A stretch of DNA of 64,000 nt from Syngnathus acus (Eukaryota; Chordata; Actinopteri; Syngnathiformes; Syngnathidae): contig NC_051096.1 of NCBI RefSeq assembly GCF_901709675.1, positions 8,720,001 to 8,784,000 of the forward strand. The letters run 5' to 3'. Position 1 is the stretch's first letter. The number at the start of each line of letters is the position of its first letter. A program made the translations under genes and the position numbers. The notes under the pieces were generated by a model. The model was not told the DNA's origin. It saw only the letters and a program-made list of their open reading frames with translations, and did no database searches. This document shows, in pieces, positions 15,101 through 29,561 of the stretch.

Positions 15101-18100
15101 TACTAATTCAGTTCAAGTCAAATAAATAGTAGATGGCTCGCTTACATGCCACCACGCCAGTTCTATCGTGCCATATTGTCTTGTCTCATCATTTCATGAT
15201 GGAAAATCTTTTGTGGATGCTTGCTTTTGCTTTTGCTTTTGCTTTCGGCAATGTCTTGATGAGCCAGCCGTCTTTCGCCGCTGTTTGCTTCATTCCATTA
15301 TGTACGTACGTATGTTGGGAATCCATCAAAAGTAGCTTGGCAAAGTGCCACTCAGTGCACCGTGTAGCATGAAGTTGGCGAGTCGTTGATGTCGCAGCGT
15401 GCTATGACGACATGTCGTCGAAAACGCCGCTCCGTTTTATCGGTGCTCCGAGCAAAACGCTGCTGCGTGGTGAGCGAGCTGTTGGTACGTAATTGATCTG
15501 GCAGCCGTGCTAACCATCTGGGCCGGGGTCTCTTCAAACACAGCGCAAAATGCATCTGCAAGGCCGCTGGGCGGGCACACAAGTGTAGACCATGCAATAA
15601 CTTGCACATGACGTGTACGCGTTGGCATGTGTTTGCACGCTTGCTATGAAGAGGTCACCTGGTGTTGGCATGTGCACGTGGCCACGGCTTTGGAAAAGCA
15701 CTGCTCCGTTACGCTGGCTGGCTGGCTGGCTGCAGCAGCTAGGTAGAGAGAGAATTATTGCTGGGTGTGTATGCAATAGGAAAAAAAAAAGACACTTTGT
15801 AATCAGAGTGAAAGATTAGCAGCGTCATGACTCCACTCAGAGATGGACAGTGATGCAAGTTAGACCAATCCATGTGTGGCTGCAGTCATCAGATGACCTT
15901 TCTTCCACCATTTTTGACGTTTATGAGTCGGCTTTGCTGGATTTTCCGCCATTTACTTTCTGGTGTCAAACAGGTGAATGCATGTGCTTTTTCTTGTTGA
16001 CATTGATAAGACGGATCAAATTGGTCATGCTGCTGCTTAAGATAAAGCCTATGAAGAGAAGAGAAGAGATAACCCAGCCCCCAATTTGGATGCATCCGTA
16101 CATTTTTTTGGTCAACGAGTGAGGTGGGTCTTTGTTTTTTGTTTTTTAAATAGACCCTTTGGAAGGCGCTTTCTGTTGCTGACTGACTTGCTATTCTTAA
16201 AGCATGAGGTGCTTCTTTGGGCTTCTGTGATCAGGAAGCAGTCTGACAGATGTTTGCTTCCTCTGGGCCTTGCGTGGTGAACTGGACAAGCAGAAGACAA
16301 CGTTGGCAAGCGAAAAGGAAGAGCCCCCCCCCCCACACCACCACAGGCTGCAGTGGCGGTGTGGCCGCCTGCCCCGCCCTGCCCCGCCCTGCCCCGACCC
16401 CCCCCCCCCCCCCCCGTTGCCAGCTGGAACGCTCATCCTAGGAACAGCGTGCATCTGTAGCCCGGCTGTACGCTAAGCTCTGTCTTTGGCTATTCCCTTG
16501 TTTGCTGCTTCCATCTGTCCTCCCCACTCACTATGCCTTTATTGATATGACAAGCAGAGTCAAATTTAGCTTGACGACAAACATCCAAATACAATGTTTG
16601 TTGTGACCATCTGGTGGCTTTGTGGTGGTGACCACTTCAAGAGAGCGTTGATCTTGATTCCATACAGCTGAGATTCACTTGGAGAAAATAATCAACTCAC
16701 ACACAGAAATAGCGGCGGCTTGGGTCAGTGAGCTGGTTCTTGAGGAGGAGGTGAAGGTGTGTGAGAGTTGGAGGGGAGCTTCATTAATTAGCAGCGCGAA
16801 GGCAGGCAGGCAGGCAGGCAGGCAGCCAGCCAGCCATCCCAAGCCTTCAGGTTGCCTGCCATTCAACTGCCTGCTTAAGGTTGGATATTGCTTCCGTATT
16901 TGTCATGCTCCCAGAAGACAATAGCGGCTGTTGTCAGACTGCAATCAAACAACGGCCAAGATGAGATGAGTTGCATTTAAAGTACCCAGATAAAAAAAAA
17001 CAACATATACAGAAAGCAGCATTGTCTGTCATTGTTTTGCGTATACAGCAGCTGACGGACGGACAGACAGACAGACAGCTCTTATTAACCAAGTGTTTGT
17101 TTGAACTGCAAATGATTGGACATGATTGATTGTGTATCTATTCCACTTGAAAAGTGGCATGAGGTTTGTGGTATTTGTTTTTCCATGTGGAAGGTTAAAG
17201 AAAGGACTTGGTCCTTCTTCTACTGCTGTGCCCCCTCCGCCCTGACCTCTTTTCTACTGTAATGGCATTGGATTACAGCCAGTTCCACTTTAGTGAATTC
17301 CAAGATTGAGCCCTTTCCACTTCATACAGGTGGGACATGCCGTTTGCTTTTGTCCTTGGCCATTCATCACCATGGCCAAAATGCCTTCTGTTGCTTTCCA
17401 AGCTTGTGAATGTGGCATTTCAATCGAGAGTCGGGACTTTAGTTTGGAATCAAAATCTTTTCCACTCGGCTTGTCCCATTGGACGTCGGCGCCGTCTCTG
17501 CATATCTGGACTTCAACAGAAGTTGCCCTTTTTTTGCCTTGCACTAATGGATGATTGCATTCATTTGCACTGCATTCTCTTTTGTGTTTTATTGTGCTGT
17601 TGAAGATGGCCATGGGGGGCGGGTGAGCGAGCGAGCACCTCACTCGCATGCTCCCTGCGCATCTTGACCGTCGTCCCAATCCTCGCTGTGCATTTAGCAT
17701 AATGCAATGTAGGAAACAATCAGTGAGAAGACTGACTCGATTCAAAGTGACACGGCGGTTATTTCCATCTCATGGGCTTGTATGTTGTCTCATAAGTGCA
17801 TAAATGAAGATAGGACAGAAATGCAGATGCTACCCATCTCGGGCATGGCGGGCGCTGCAACACGCCAAACATTAGAAAACAAAGCGGTGGCTGGCGTTTT
17901 TTAGTTTCTTCTCCCAAAAGCCGCTCGTTTCTTTTTTCTTTTGTTTTTCTTTGAACCGGCCAGCCGCTAACTTTAACGCCACCGCTATCTATTGTTTAAA
18001 TAGACTCGCAAAGTAAATGCGCACATTCCTTGGTATTTATTCACTGTACTGATAGGATTGTTTCCTCACAAAATGATTTGAATCATCGTCAGGATTCGTC

Positions 18101-18754
18101 TCCCGGCACACTGGCTCTTGGGAGGAAGCGCTAATATTGATTCTTCCGATTGTTTCTCGTCTACTATATAATACTGTACGCACAGCAGTATGTATACGGC
18201 GATACTATATCCATGCTATTGTATGCGTACTGGTATTAATGTGGATGGAATGATTTGGCACAGCCTGAGCCATCCATGCAGCTGGCTCATGGCAAAATAG
18301 TGGCAAGTGGTGCCAGCAGTGCTGCCCCGTAAGTGTCAGTCAAAGCCACAGGGTAGCAAATGCAAAGTGCAGGTCTTTCATTTCCTTGGGGCTACTCCCC
18401 TTGATTTCCTGTATGATTCAAGTGCAATTCTTTTTCGTCAGGGAAATGGCGTGAACGTGGCCTAAAGACGGATGAGGTCGGGCAGATGCTCACAAGCGGC
18501 CGTCCGTCCAAAGCTGGAACGTGGCGAACGGCAGCCCCGAACGGCAGCCCCATCAAAGAAGATTTAGTCAAGAGAGGTAAGAATGGATAGGACGGAACGC
18601 AAAGGAAAAAGTACCTTTCCAATTCGCCGCCACTAGGAATTGCAGCGCTCTTTTTGCTTGATTCTTGTATGGACACCCGACTCGACGTTGGATCTCGTTT
18701 CTAACCTTTGCCGGAGTCAAAAGAGCAACAAATTAGCCGTCTTCAAATAAGCTC

Positions 18755-18770
18755 GGGCGGCGGCGGCGGC

Positions 18771-18802
<32 letters not shown>
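18755..18802. repeat. (CGG)n-(CAG)n triplet repeat
   Basis: About six CGG units run directly into about ten CAG units. Both are hairpin-prone triplets. There is no supporting reading frame. Confidence 0.9.
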
Positions 18803-18803
<1 letters not shown>

Positions 18804-21071
18804 CTTTCCCAAAGGCCATGGTCATTGCTGAGAACATATCAAGTGTATACAAACAAAGCAAATGTAGAGTGAATAAATAATGAGGTGATAAAGCTTGCTT
18901 ACCTTTTCTTGCCCTCCCTCCCTCCCTCCCTCCCTCCCACCCTGCCTGCCTCCCTCTCCACATAAGTGCGCCATACTCAATTTCCAGCTTGAGTGAGAAC
19001 GAAGAAAGATAGGGGGAGGAAATTGGAAGTTTGCTTTAAAATGCAGACAGTCCGGGCTTTCTGCTTGACGGCCTGTGACATCTCTCCAAACCACATTTTG
19101 CATGGCACAAGAGGAGCTTGTAATAGAATTTCTCTCACTGAGAAGGTTAATTACATTCTTTTTTTTTTTCTTCTTCTTCCCCCTCTCTGACTGGCAAATA
19201 AATAAGAGCAAAAAGGCATGGCTTTGCTTCTCTGTCTTGTGCACATTCCTCACATCTTTTTTGAATCCAGTCAATCTCCTTCCTCTCTGTTGGGCCCTCA
19301 AGCCAAGTCTGTCTGACGGCTGTCTGTCACTTATCACAAGATGTCGTGCTTTCAGCTGCCAGGCCCAAATCCATGTCCAGCTGAACGGCCGCAATTGGAT
19401 TTGACTGCTAAGGTGAAGAGGTGCAAGTCCATTCGCCATTCTGCTTTGATTTGTTTGTGAAAATCTCCATCCGGCATGTATTGTTTTCCAACGGGAGCGT
19501 TTGAGCAGTCGTCACGTGATTGCGCCATTGAGGGAGGGAAGGAGGGAGGGAGGGATGGAGGCATCGGCAGCTTTGAATGTCCCCTTGATGAATAGCGGCG
19601 GGCGCTTCATTATCAAAGGCAGTCTTTGGCCTCTGCTGCAATCAAGCCATTGATTGGAGGACAATTGATGTGTATGAGAAATAATCAAACTAATTTGCCC
19701 TCCAAGGAAAATCAGCGCTCTTTTTTTTTTTTTTTTTTTTCTTTCCAAATGTTTGAAAGAGGTCAAAGGAGTTCTTGTTATTATCTCGTGAACTTGCCGT
19801 TGCGCTCTCAAAGCTGCCGTTTTGCCCCCGGCAGGCATCCGAGACATTTTGGTCTGGAGACACTGCAACCCAAAGGTTCATCTACTAGCGCCGGTTCAAC
19901 TGGCTGTATGTACTGTATGGTGAAGAGAATGCTCCATTGCCAGCTAGCTACGAGCTCTCTCTGTGACCCAGCGCAAAATACGGCAACAGCTTGTAGGTAA
20001 TTGATCAGGCCGGTCGACTGTAAAATATTCATTTTCTACTTCAACAGCCAGATAAATCTCCAGGGAGGCTTTGAGGAGGACGCCGCCGCTCGGTCGAAAT
20101 ATTGAAATATTGCTTATGCGACAGCAGGCGGCACGATGGCGAGGAGCAGATAAGACGGAAAGCGTGGCTGCCTTTGGGTGGAGCTGGCGCCGACGGCCGC
20201 TCCTGCAATTCCCCGCTTGGCTTTAGAGCAAGAAGCCAAATCCTGCGCTACAGCCCTGGATTTCAGCCCTGGATTGCTGCTGCCCTGCCCTGCCCTGCCC
20301 TGCCCTGCCCTGCCCTGGCCTGGCCTGGTCTGGCCTGGGGTTGTTGCTCATCAACCTCCATGACAGGTAGGCCAAAAAGCTTCCCCAGTTTCTTTCATAT
20401 TGTGACAGACATCACCGACATCAGTTACTCACCTATTGTTAGTAGTAGAATAACTCTCTATAGGTGAGTGGGTGGACAAAGTTCCATTTGAACCTGAGGC
20501 TATTACAAAGAGCAGCCCTTTTGGCTTTACAAGAACAGCTAGCGGTATCATATTTCATATTTATGAAGCATCTGCATAGCAAAGATAAGCTTTTCAATTA
20601 AGACGCTCATCAAACCTTCACCTTATTAAATATACTCCACTAATTGCTATGCTTTTGCATGAGATCATTTCTTCTTGAGGAAGAAAATCCAGTCATCCGT
20701 TGACACTTGGTGAGCTGGATGAGGTGGCAGACTGACAGACAGACAGACAGACAGACAGATAGCCAGACGGGACCGACGTGTGACTAGGACAGGACAGGAC
20801 AGGACAGGACGTTATTAGCACCACAGGTGCCTCCTTGGAATAGTGATGGACAAACAGGCCGGCAGGCACCCTCGGACAGGTCAGACGACCGACGGGAACA
20901 AAAAGCAGGTGAAAAAGATGGACTTGAAGAAATAGCCGCCGCACGTCTGAACAAATGGCTACCTTCCGTGTTGTTGCTACGGCGGTTAGCGTGGCACCCC
21001 GCAATTCCTTCCAAACAACCAGCAGTAGACAATGAATGGATTCATCAAGTGAAAAACAAAGGCACAAGGTG

Positions 21072-21207
21072 ATTTCCATCCATCCATCCATCGGCATCCA
21101 TCGGCATCCATCCATCCATCCATCCATCCATCCATCCATCCATCGGCATCCATCGGCATCCATCCATCCATCCATCCATCCATCCATCCATCCATCCATC
21201 CATCCAA
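21072..21207. repeat. (CATC)n array with CATCGG interruptions
   Basis: A CATC array of about 136 bases, broken four times by CATCGG in paired blocks, giving a higher-order pattern that suggests internal duplication. Confidence 0.9.
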
Positions 21208-21806
21208 ATGCCTGCCCCCTAGCCTTAGCTTAAGATATTTGCATCCATATGCACTGGCGTAACATTTTGTTCCTCCATTAAGGCCTGAACATTGCTGCAT
21301 TGAGCCCTGTAAATATTAGTGTTGATGACACGGGATTTCCACACAACGTTTTGCTTCCTTTTCAAGCTGTGTTTACTATTTGCCATACGTAGGTAGGGGG
21401 AAAAAACAGATGCAGCGATTTTAGTCATTAGAATGCTGAAGTCGACTCTTCTTGTGTCATTACAATGGCCAATCTCTCAAGTAGAAAGTATCTGAATGAA
21501 TAGAAGCGAAAAATCAAAGCAGTCAAATAAAAAAACTTTAGCACCAAGCAGAAAATATGCACATTTTATGTGCGCAAGTTAATTATGCCACTTCAGAGGA
21601 GCTTGTTAAAGGATAAGGAAAGCTGCATAAATTTAGCAGTAATCCAGGCAGGCAGAACTCATTTGCAGGGATGCTCTTATCTGGCCACTGCAGCTTTCTC
21701 ACAAAATTAACCTTGGATATTTGGGCCCAATTGAGCCGTTTGATTCTCCCTTTGCCTGCCTCTGTCTCTCTCCCAGCCAGCCATCGGTTACACACATTGT
21801 CTGCCA

Positions 21807-22042
<236 letters not shown>

Positions 22043-22856
22043 TCTGTTTTGCTCCCTTGCTATCAATCTATGACAATCATTTGTATTGGAGACACTCAGA
22101 CAAACGAAGGGAAAAAAAATGGTTGGAACATTTTGCACATGTATCAGATTGACTCGATTGCTTTTTCTTCAACTTTGGAACTCCTTGACTTTTCAAGCCA
22201 CTGCACTTTCTCAGGCTTGCTAATCCACTGTGGCTGGCCGCTCCATCTCTCCTGGTTTTGGCACGTGCAGACGGATGGATGCTTGTGACAACGTCACCTG
22301 CCTGTCCCGCCCCGCCCCGCCCCGTCCCCGTCTGTAACGCTAATATCCCCGTCACTTGATGCCGAGAGAATACATCAATCATAAGCTGTGATTCAGTCTC
22401 TATGCTGGGAATGTATGCTAATGGCCACCAGGCAGGCAAGAGTGGAGCACAAATCTAAAATGAAGATATTTTCCTGCCTGCCACCAGCACCACCTTAAAG
22501 CTCATCTTATGTGCAAGTTTGCTAGTAAATCAGATCATTTGTCTCCGAGCAAACTGATGGGATTTTGGAAAGGGATGCCACTTGTGTGTGCCGTGCTGTG
22601 CTGTGCTGTGCTGACAGGCTAGTGCTAGCCGTTTCTGGGGTGTTTCTTTTTTTGCTGAAATAAGCAGGCAGGCAGCCCGGCTGCTTCCCCGGTCAGGACA
22701 ACCTTTACCGCATTGTGTCGGGATCATCCATAAGCAGCCGACTGCGATGCTGATAAACAATTCCTCCCCCTGTGGTGGAAGGCAAAAGGAGGGCTCCTTT
22801 AGCAAACAATGTTAGGCACACTGGCTAATGGGTCCATTCAATCAGCCTTGTCACAA

Positions 22857-22899
<43 letters not shown>

Positions 22900-22900
22900 A
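22857..22900. repeat. (CGG)n triplet repeat
   Basis: About 14 CGG units. CGG runs form hairpins or quadruplexes. No CpG-island gene start is visible next to it. Confidence 0.9.
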
Positions 22901-23033
22901 TTGGTGTTGTGTTTGATTTTCAAACTGGCTTTTGAATGTGAAATGGCACCCCTGAGACAAGTCATGCAATTACTGCACCACTCATTCATTTTGATTTGCT
23001 GTGTATGTCGGCGCTCCCCTCTCTCATTAGACA

Positions 23034-23098
23034 TTAGCACTTTGAGATTCCTCCGAATATAAAGTGCGTTATAAATATAATTGATTATTATTATTAAT
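23034..23098 (+). repeat. LINE/SINE-like 3' tail
   Basis: The segment reads CACTTTGAGATTCC, then AAAGTGCGTTATAAATA, and ends in ATT trinucleotides. This resembles the 3' end of abundant fish L2/CR1-type LINEs and SINEs that end in short tandem units. Only the tail is visible. Family assignment is from memory of the motif. Confidence 0.55.
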
Positions 23099-23221
23099 GA
23101 TTCATTACAGGTAAACTGGAGCCCATTTGTATACTATTTTTGATTGATTTAGATAAGCTTTGCTGCCTTGACTGTGGAATGGCACTGTAGCATTAGTCAA
23201 GTTGACTCTTGACTTTCTGCT

Positions 23222-23300
23222 GTCTCTGTGAAGCCCTTTGAGACTGCTTGTGATTTAGGGCTATACAAATAAGCTTGACTTGACTTGACTTGACTTGACT
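23222..23300 (+). repeat. SINE/LINE-like 3' tail ending in (TTGAC)n
   Basis: The motif CCCTTTGAGACTGCTTGTG followed by GGGCTATACAAATAA and repeated TTGAC is the typical 3' end of common fish non-LTR retroposons. The TTGAC copies (about 23269-23300) are the expected terminal tandem units. Only the tail is present. Confidence 0.6.
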
Positions 23301-24555
23301 TTCTTTGGACCCTCCCTTCACTTCATCTCCGAATGACTCCAATCCGGGAAGTGTGAAAGCAAGACCTTGAAATTGAACGTCACGTGCCTGGCTAATGTCT
23401 CATTTGATTGCTTGCCAAGTGGTGACTTTGAAACGAGCGAGGTAAACCCAACGTCAGACACTGATCCGAACATTCGGGGCACTCCTCCTGACCGGATCAG
23501 GGCAAAAGATGTCCTGGCGCTTGCTTCGCCAGCTGCAGGAGCAGCTCAAGACATGAGCATGGAAGAGAGAGAGCCAGAGAGCCAGGGGAGCCTTGCAGAG
23601 AAGAGCAAGTTATCATTAAATTGCCATATCTACAAAGCTCTCCCTGCATGCTACAGATTTCCTCTCTTTAATCTGACACATACAGCCTCACGCCTGCTAA
23701 AATGTGCTCAAGCTCAGCATCCTAGCTGGGCTGGAGGAACACAGCAGCCAAGAGGGGGAGGGGGGGAGACTTACAAGGATAGACAGGAGGGGATAGAAAA
23801 AGCAAAGATAAAACATGACAGCAGCGTGAGAGAGAGGAAAAAACTTTTCATTTGTTCTTTTGAGCGAGCATGCGCCCGGTTTTATGAGCAGAGTTAAATC
23901 CTGGAGGTTAATTGAAAATATAGATAAACACGGGCTGTGGAAAGCTCGAGGAAAAAGATTGTTACTGGCAATGCAGCCACTTCACCAATGAAACCGCTTT
24001 CCACTGTGCAACCATGATAACCCGCCTGAGCCCGCACGCACGCACACACAGTTAATTGTCTGGCAATTTCATCCGTGTCTCTGCTTAATTAGAGAGAAAA
24101 TTGAAGTGTGGGCCTTTCTCCCATCTTCTGTACTCGCTGTCAATCCACAGGAAAATCACTAAAGTGAATGGATCAGTGTGAACACAATCATTCAAATGCG
24201 TCTTTGTGCCTCAGATTAGAAACGATTTCCTTTTGCCTCTTGCATGGTCAGCATTTTTAGCATCCAGTCATGTTTCTCATTTGATAAGTCAATTCTTCCA
24301 TTTCACCAGACGCTGTATTATCATCACCCTTACGAAAGGTACTGGAGTAGGTATTTCCAAAGCGACATCATGGATTGTAAACGGCAACCACCCAAATGTG
24401 CTAGCTTTGTAAACGGCAACGACCCAAATCTGTTAGCTTGTGTCAAATGAATGAACAAAAGTGGTCAAAGGACGATGATTATTTCATCAGAACCTTTGCT
24501 ACTGCAGGAAACGATTATTATTACTATTCACGTGAACATTCATTTGACTATCATT

Positions 24556-24568
24556 GTGCGCGCGTGTG

Positions 24569-24601
<33 letters not shown>
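24556..24601. repeat. (TG)n microsatellite
   Basis: A near-perfect TG dinucleotide run with one C interruption. Confidence 0.9.
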
Positions 24602-24602
<1 letters not shown>

Positions 24603-25577
24603 AGTACTATCAACCTTTTTGGATGGCAAGCTGTGTTGCCTAATTGAAAATGATTTAATGATGCCCTTGGAGTCCCTTTATTGATTAAATGAAGCTGGCT
24701 CCAAATATTCCCTTGTGCTCTGGCAAGTGACACATCATTAGGTATTATGATTGCACTTTTATGCAATCATAATACTCATTCACTCTTCTAACAGCCTTTT
24801 TTGTATTCTTGGCAGAAACAACATACAGTAAGTATTTCTATGAAACAAACAAACAAACAAACAAACAAACAAACACAAATGTGAACATCAAATTTGCTCC
24901 TATTCATTTTCTCCTGATTATGTGTCTGTGATTACTCACACATGCACTGGCACTGGGCTCACTCATTTCAGAACACGTCATAAACCATTTACACACCATT
25001 AGTTTTGATCACATTTCATTTTTTTTTACGTACGTCTAGCTGCATGCGGCGCCATAGCGACTGCTCCATTTAGAACATCAATAGCATACACGGCGTGTTT
25101 TGTTTCATTGTGCAATTGTCATAGCTTCGTGGAAAACAAAGGCAATTTGTCATCAAAATGCTGGGATATGCTCCACACATGTACATATTTGCTGTCTAAA
25201 TAACATCACTATTTCTTTGCTTTCCCATTTTCATATTCTGTGCTTTTGTTTCTCTTGTTGTCAATCAACTCGGCTGTCAGCCGTCCCTATGGCAACAGTC
25301 GCCGGGCAGCTTGCCGGGCGGGCAGCCGGCCACTACAAGTCACTTCTGGTTTCCATTGCACGGCCAGCCGGCCGGCCGGCCGCTTCTCTTCTTCATGCCC
25401 TACAGCTAGCTCCAGGGTGCAAGGTTTGGTGAGTTTTTGTGCATCTTTGGGGTGTCAAAATAGTGATCCTTTAGAGAGGGAAGAAAAGAATTCCTCCAAA
25501 AACAATAGGCACCGCCCAGCAGTCACTGCTCGGGCCCTAAAGATGAACAAAATGGACATAGTACGATGGTGCCAGTT

Positions 25578-25706
<129 letters not shown>

Positions 25707-26094
25707 GCGCTCTCCCCAGTTGTGCTGTTCTTGGCACTTGACTGGCAGCTCCAGCCTTTTGGATTCCTTGGAGGGGGAGCCCTCCTGCTGGGGACTCCTC
25801 TCATTTCAAAGAGGACTTGACGTGGGCAACCGTACCGAGAGGACCGATGTTGATTTCACAGCCGCATACACTTGATGTTTCTTGGAGTCGGATGGATGGA
25901 TGGATGGATGGTCCGTATGATTTCCACTTTGCGTCTCTGCTGCGGTCTTTGTCAAATCTTATGTCCGTTCATATGTACGTACATATCCCTCCACCAATTG
26001 CAAGCCTTTAAGTCAATCTGCTAGTATTTGGGCCATATGGATGGAGACATTGCAAATGCTCTCTTTATCAGAAAGGGCTAAACAATAGAAGAGG

Positions 26095-26130
<36 letters not shown>

Positions 26131-26922
26131 TTCTTGCTTTTGATGGCCAATCTCACTCCAGCAAAGCACCCGCCGGCCATGTAGAAAAGGAACTTTTTCA
26201 TTTGTAACTTTCTCATTGGACCAAATGCCCAAAGGCTGCTTGACCGAATTGGAAGTTAGCGTTTGTTATCTCCCCAACGGAGGCAGACGACCGCTCGCTC
26301 ACTCGCTCGCTCCCTCCCTCCCTACCTACCTACCTCCCTCCCTCCCTCCCTCCCCTCATTGCTAATGACCACCTGTAATAGCTGCTATAGCAACCACAGC
26401 GATGAGGCCACCTCAGGAAATTCGTACAAGGATTTTGCAATGCTCCCGTTAGGCTTCATCTCTCCAATCAAACAACTACTAGTAGTGCCCGGCCGGGATT
26501 GGCATCATTTTGACAAGATGGATGATCATCACACACACACGTTCTCGTGTTGCCGCGGTTCCTCCGACATCAATCGTTTGGTCAGCAATGGGAAAAGAAA
26601 GGCCATTGGCTATTAATGTCAATAAAAGCACAATCGCTTATTGTGTCTGGATTGCTATGAGATGGAAATGTCTGTCTTTTCAGGGAGGGCGTCGATGGGA
26701 CTCTCCAATCAGAAGAATGGATGGAGGATGCCAAGCTGTGAGCTTTGCCCCAACCGGGATGCTATCTTCAAAGACACAGATGCCAGGAGGTACAAAAAAA
26801 ACAAAATCCCCAAAATGTACGCAGAATCAAATACAAATGCCAAAGGTTATCCCGATATGTTCACTTGCAGAAGAGAAAATTGACAGAGTGCAGGAGGAGG
26901 AGGAGAAGGAGAGAGATACTAG

Positions 26923-27123
26923 AGGAAGGAAGGAAGGAAGGAAGGAAGGAAGGAAGGAAGGAAGGAAGGAAGGAAGGGAGGGAGGGAGGGAGGGAGGGAG
27001 GAAGGAAGGAAGGAAGGAAGGAAGGAAGGAAGGAAGGAAGGAAGGAAGGAAGGAAGGAAGGAAGGAAGGAAGGAAGGAAGGAAGGAAGGAAGGAAGGAAG
27101 GAAGGAAGGAAGGAAGGAAGGGA
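26923..27123. repeat. (GGAA)n-(GGGA)n-(GGAA)n tract, 200 bp
   Basis: About 15 GGAA units, then 5-6 GGGA units, then about 30 more GGAA units. All-purine on the plus strand. The GGGA block can form a G-quadruplex and the whole can form intramolecular triplex. Confidence 0.95.
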
Positions 27124-27339
27124 GTGTGTTATGCCAAGCGTGGAGACTTGAGCCACGTTATCGCTGATAATGCTCCTTAGCCAGCCCGCACCCAAATTTC
27201 CTACTTCAGTAGAGCATGAAAAACACAGCAAATTAAAGTGTGCTTGCTAGTGATGGATATCTATCTATCTCGCGCGCTCTATTGGACTTTGGATTCCTTT
27301 CCCTTCAATCGACATTTTGGGGCACCCAGAATCAGCTTG

Positions 27340-27340
27340 T

Positions 27341-27395
<55 letters not shown>

Positions 27396-27424
27396 CGTGG
27401 CTGCCTGCGTGGCTGCCTGCGTGG

Positions 27425-27463
<39 letters not shown>

Positions 27464-27498
27464 CCCGCCCGCCCGCCCGCCTGCCTGCCTGCCTGCCA
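27340..27498. repeat. (CTGC)n array with CGTGG and CCGC variants
   Basis: About 158 bp of CTGC units, interrupted by three evenly spaced CGTGG variants and near the end by CCGC units. The complementary frame reads as a Gln-Ala-Gly-Arg repeat and is not a gene. Confidence 0.95.
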
Positions 27499-29467
27499 GC
27501 AATTCTCTACAGGTGGGAAATGGCACACATTGAAATGTAATTTCTAAATACCAAGTACCAGCGGCACATCTTGCCATTTCCCCATCCTTTTTAATATGGT
27601 GTGGAAGCTAACCATGGTGTCTTTCCCCGCCTTTTCTACCTATTAATCTGGCTCTTGTCCCTCATGCGTGCCACTCTCAATTGCCAATGCATTTTTGTGC
27701 CCTGCGATTGGCTGGATAGCAGGACCAACCACCACCACCCATCCATCCATCCATCCATCCATCCATCCATCCGTGCAGCCAACTTTGTGTCCACTCCGGT
27801 TCGAGTGATGTACAGCAGTTGTTAAATTGCAAGGATAAGGTTTTGAGTCTGACTTGTGTCGTAAAGAATAAAAAGAAGCTCCATTTTTCTGGTTGTTTGC
27901 CAACCAACCTCTCCTACTTATCTGAGCCTACCGTGCTTTATTGAACGGAGTGATCTGGAGCTGGTTCAAGATTTCTATCTGACAGCTTTGTGGCAGAGTC
28001 GTCATCGTCGTTCACCTCCCCTCTGCTTTTTCCTCCCTGCCGATAGTTGACCTTCTAACATTCCTCTGGGACTTGAGGGAACTTTCTTCTTGTTGCTTCA
28101 TTCCTTCCGACAGCCAGTTTCAGTGGAGAAGGATGCATCTCTGCAACGTTGACCTGTTTTCCGCATTCTTTTGAACGGCTTAGCTGTGGGAACTAAAAAC
28201 AAAGGCATTTGAAGAATGGCGCTTGCTTGCTTGCGTGCTTGCTTGCTTGCTTGCTTGCTTGTTACAGGAAGACAGTGTACAATGACCTCGACATGTTGGG
28301 ATGCAGAGAGTCATTCCAAACGTTGTCGTTTCGCATTCTTTCTCGTTGGCCGTTGACTGGCATGTCTTGAGGAAGAAGAAGCCCAGCTTTGTGTCCCTTG
28401 TGGTCCGTCCGGGCTGAGGACTGTCAAAAATGTCCCTCCCATTGTGCCCCCAAATGTCACTTTGTGGAGAATGCTCGCTCGCTCGCAGCTTTTGGGACTG
28501 GCAATGCCCACGACAAGCAATTGCAAGATGCAAGCTTGCTTTTGCTCAACCTCAAGGAGTCATTGGTCTTATCTAAAAGCTGCTTCAAGCATGCGTGAAA
28601 GCTAGATCAATGGATACTTGTTGAAAAATCTCCATATTTGTCTGTGTGTGTGTGTGTGTGTGTGACTTTTTCAGCTCTTGGAAATGAAGTGGGGCTTTAA
28701 TAAACTCTTGACTTTTCATCTTATTGCCGCAGTGATAAATGAGCGTCAGTGGGCTAATTAATTGCTCCTAACGTGCGGTGGCGGCGGCAACGCTCCGTTT
28801 GTGCGTGTAATGCCCTCTGTCGTGTGTGATTTATCACCTGGGAACTGGCCACGACGGATGGCGGTGGGGAGGGACTGCTTCATACGAGCTGTTGCCCCCC
28901 GACCCCACCCGACCCGTACAGACAACCACTGAAAAGGGCAGCGCTACGGCCTCACCTGCAAATGAAGAGTGATCAAATGAATGATTTCAATTGCACTTCC
29001 TTGAGCATGGATTATCTTCACAAATGTTTTTTTTTTTTGCTGGGCCCTTCCCTTTTTCTCTCCTCTCCTCCTATCCACCAGGGACAGCAGTTCTTGTGAT
29101 ACTGCAGCTCATGTCGCAGCATCAGGCCACACAATTGCTACTCTTGGGGAAGTCCTCAGTGTTCATTTGTTTTCATGACAGGACCGAATGACTTCTATCC
29201 AGATGAGCTAATAAAAAGAGCCATAGTGACTTGGATTTTTTTCCCAAAGTCCATTGATTACTCCCCTCTGTGGTTAAACAATAGCTTTGTTGCAATCAGC
29301 CAGCCAACAGTAAATCAAAAACTAAGAGGTTTGCAAAGTCCAATAAGCTTCTTTGAAGGAACCGACACCAGCGTCGGGTGCGCTTCATCATGAATGAGAG
29401 TCGCTGGCCGAGTGCTTTGTGTCATATTGATTTCTGTCATCATGTGCCCCCCCCCCCCCTTGGTAAT

Positions 29468-29561
29468 GGGATGGATGGATGGATGGATGGATGGATGGAT
29501 GGATGGATGGATGGATGGATGGATGGATGGATGGATGGATGGATGGATGGATGGATGGATA
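29468..29561. repeat. (GGAT)n microsatellite, 94 bp
   Basis: About 23 perfect GGAT copies preceded by a C10 run. The opposite strand reads as a Pro-Ser-Ile-His repeat. Confidence 0.95.

Noticed and set aside
26510-27231. Long frames of Gly-Arg-Lys-Glu or Leu-Pro-Ser-Phe repeats
   Set aside because: They are translations of the GGAA/GGGA array in both strands.
27238-27577. Ala-Cys-Leu-Pro and Gln-Ala-Gly-Arg repeat proteins
   Set aside because: Translations of the CTGC array; open in all frames because the unit lacks stops.
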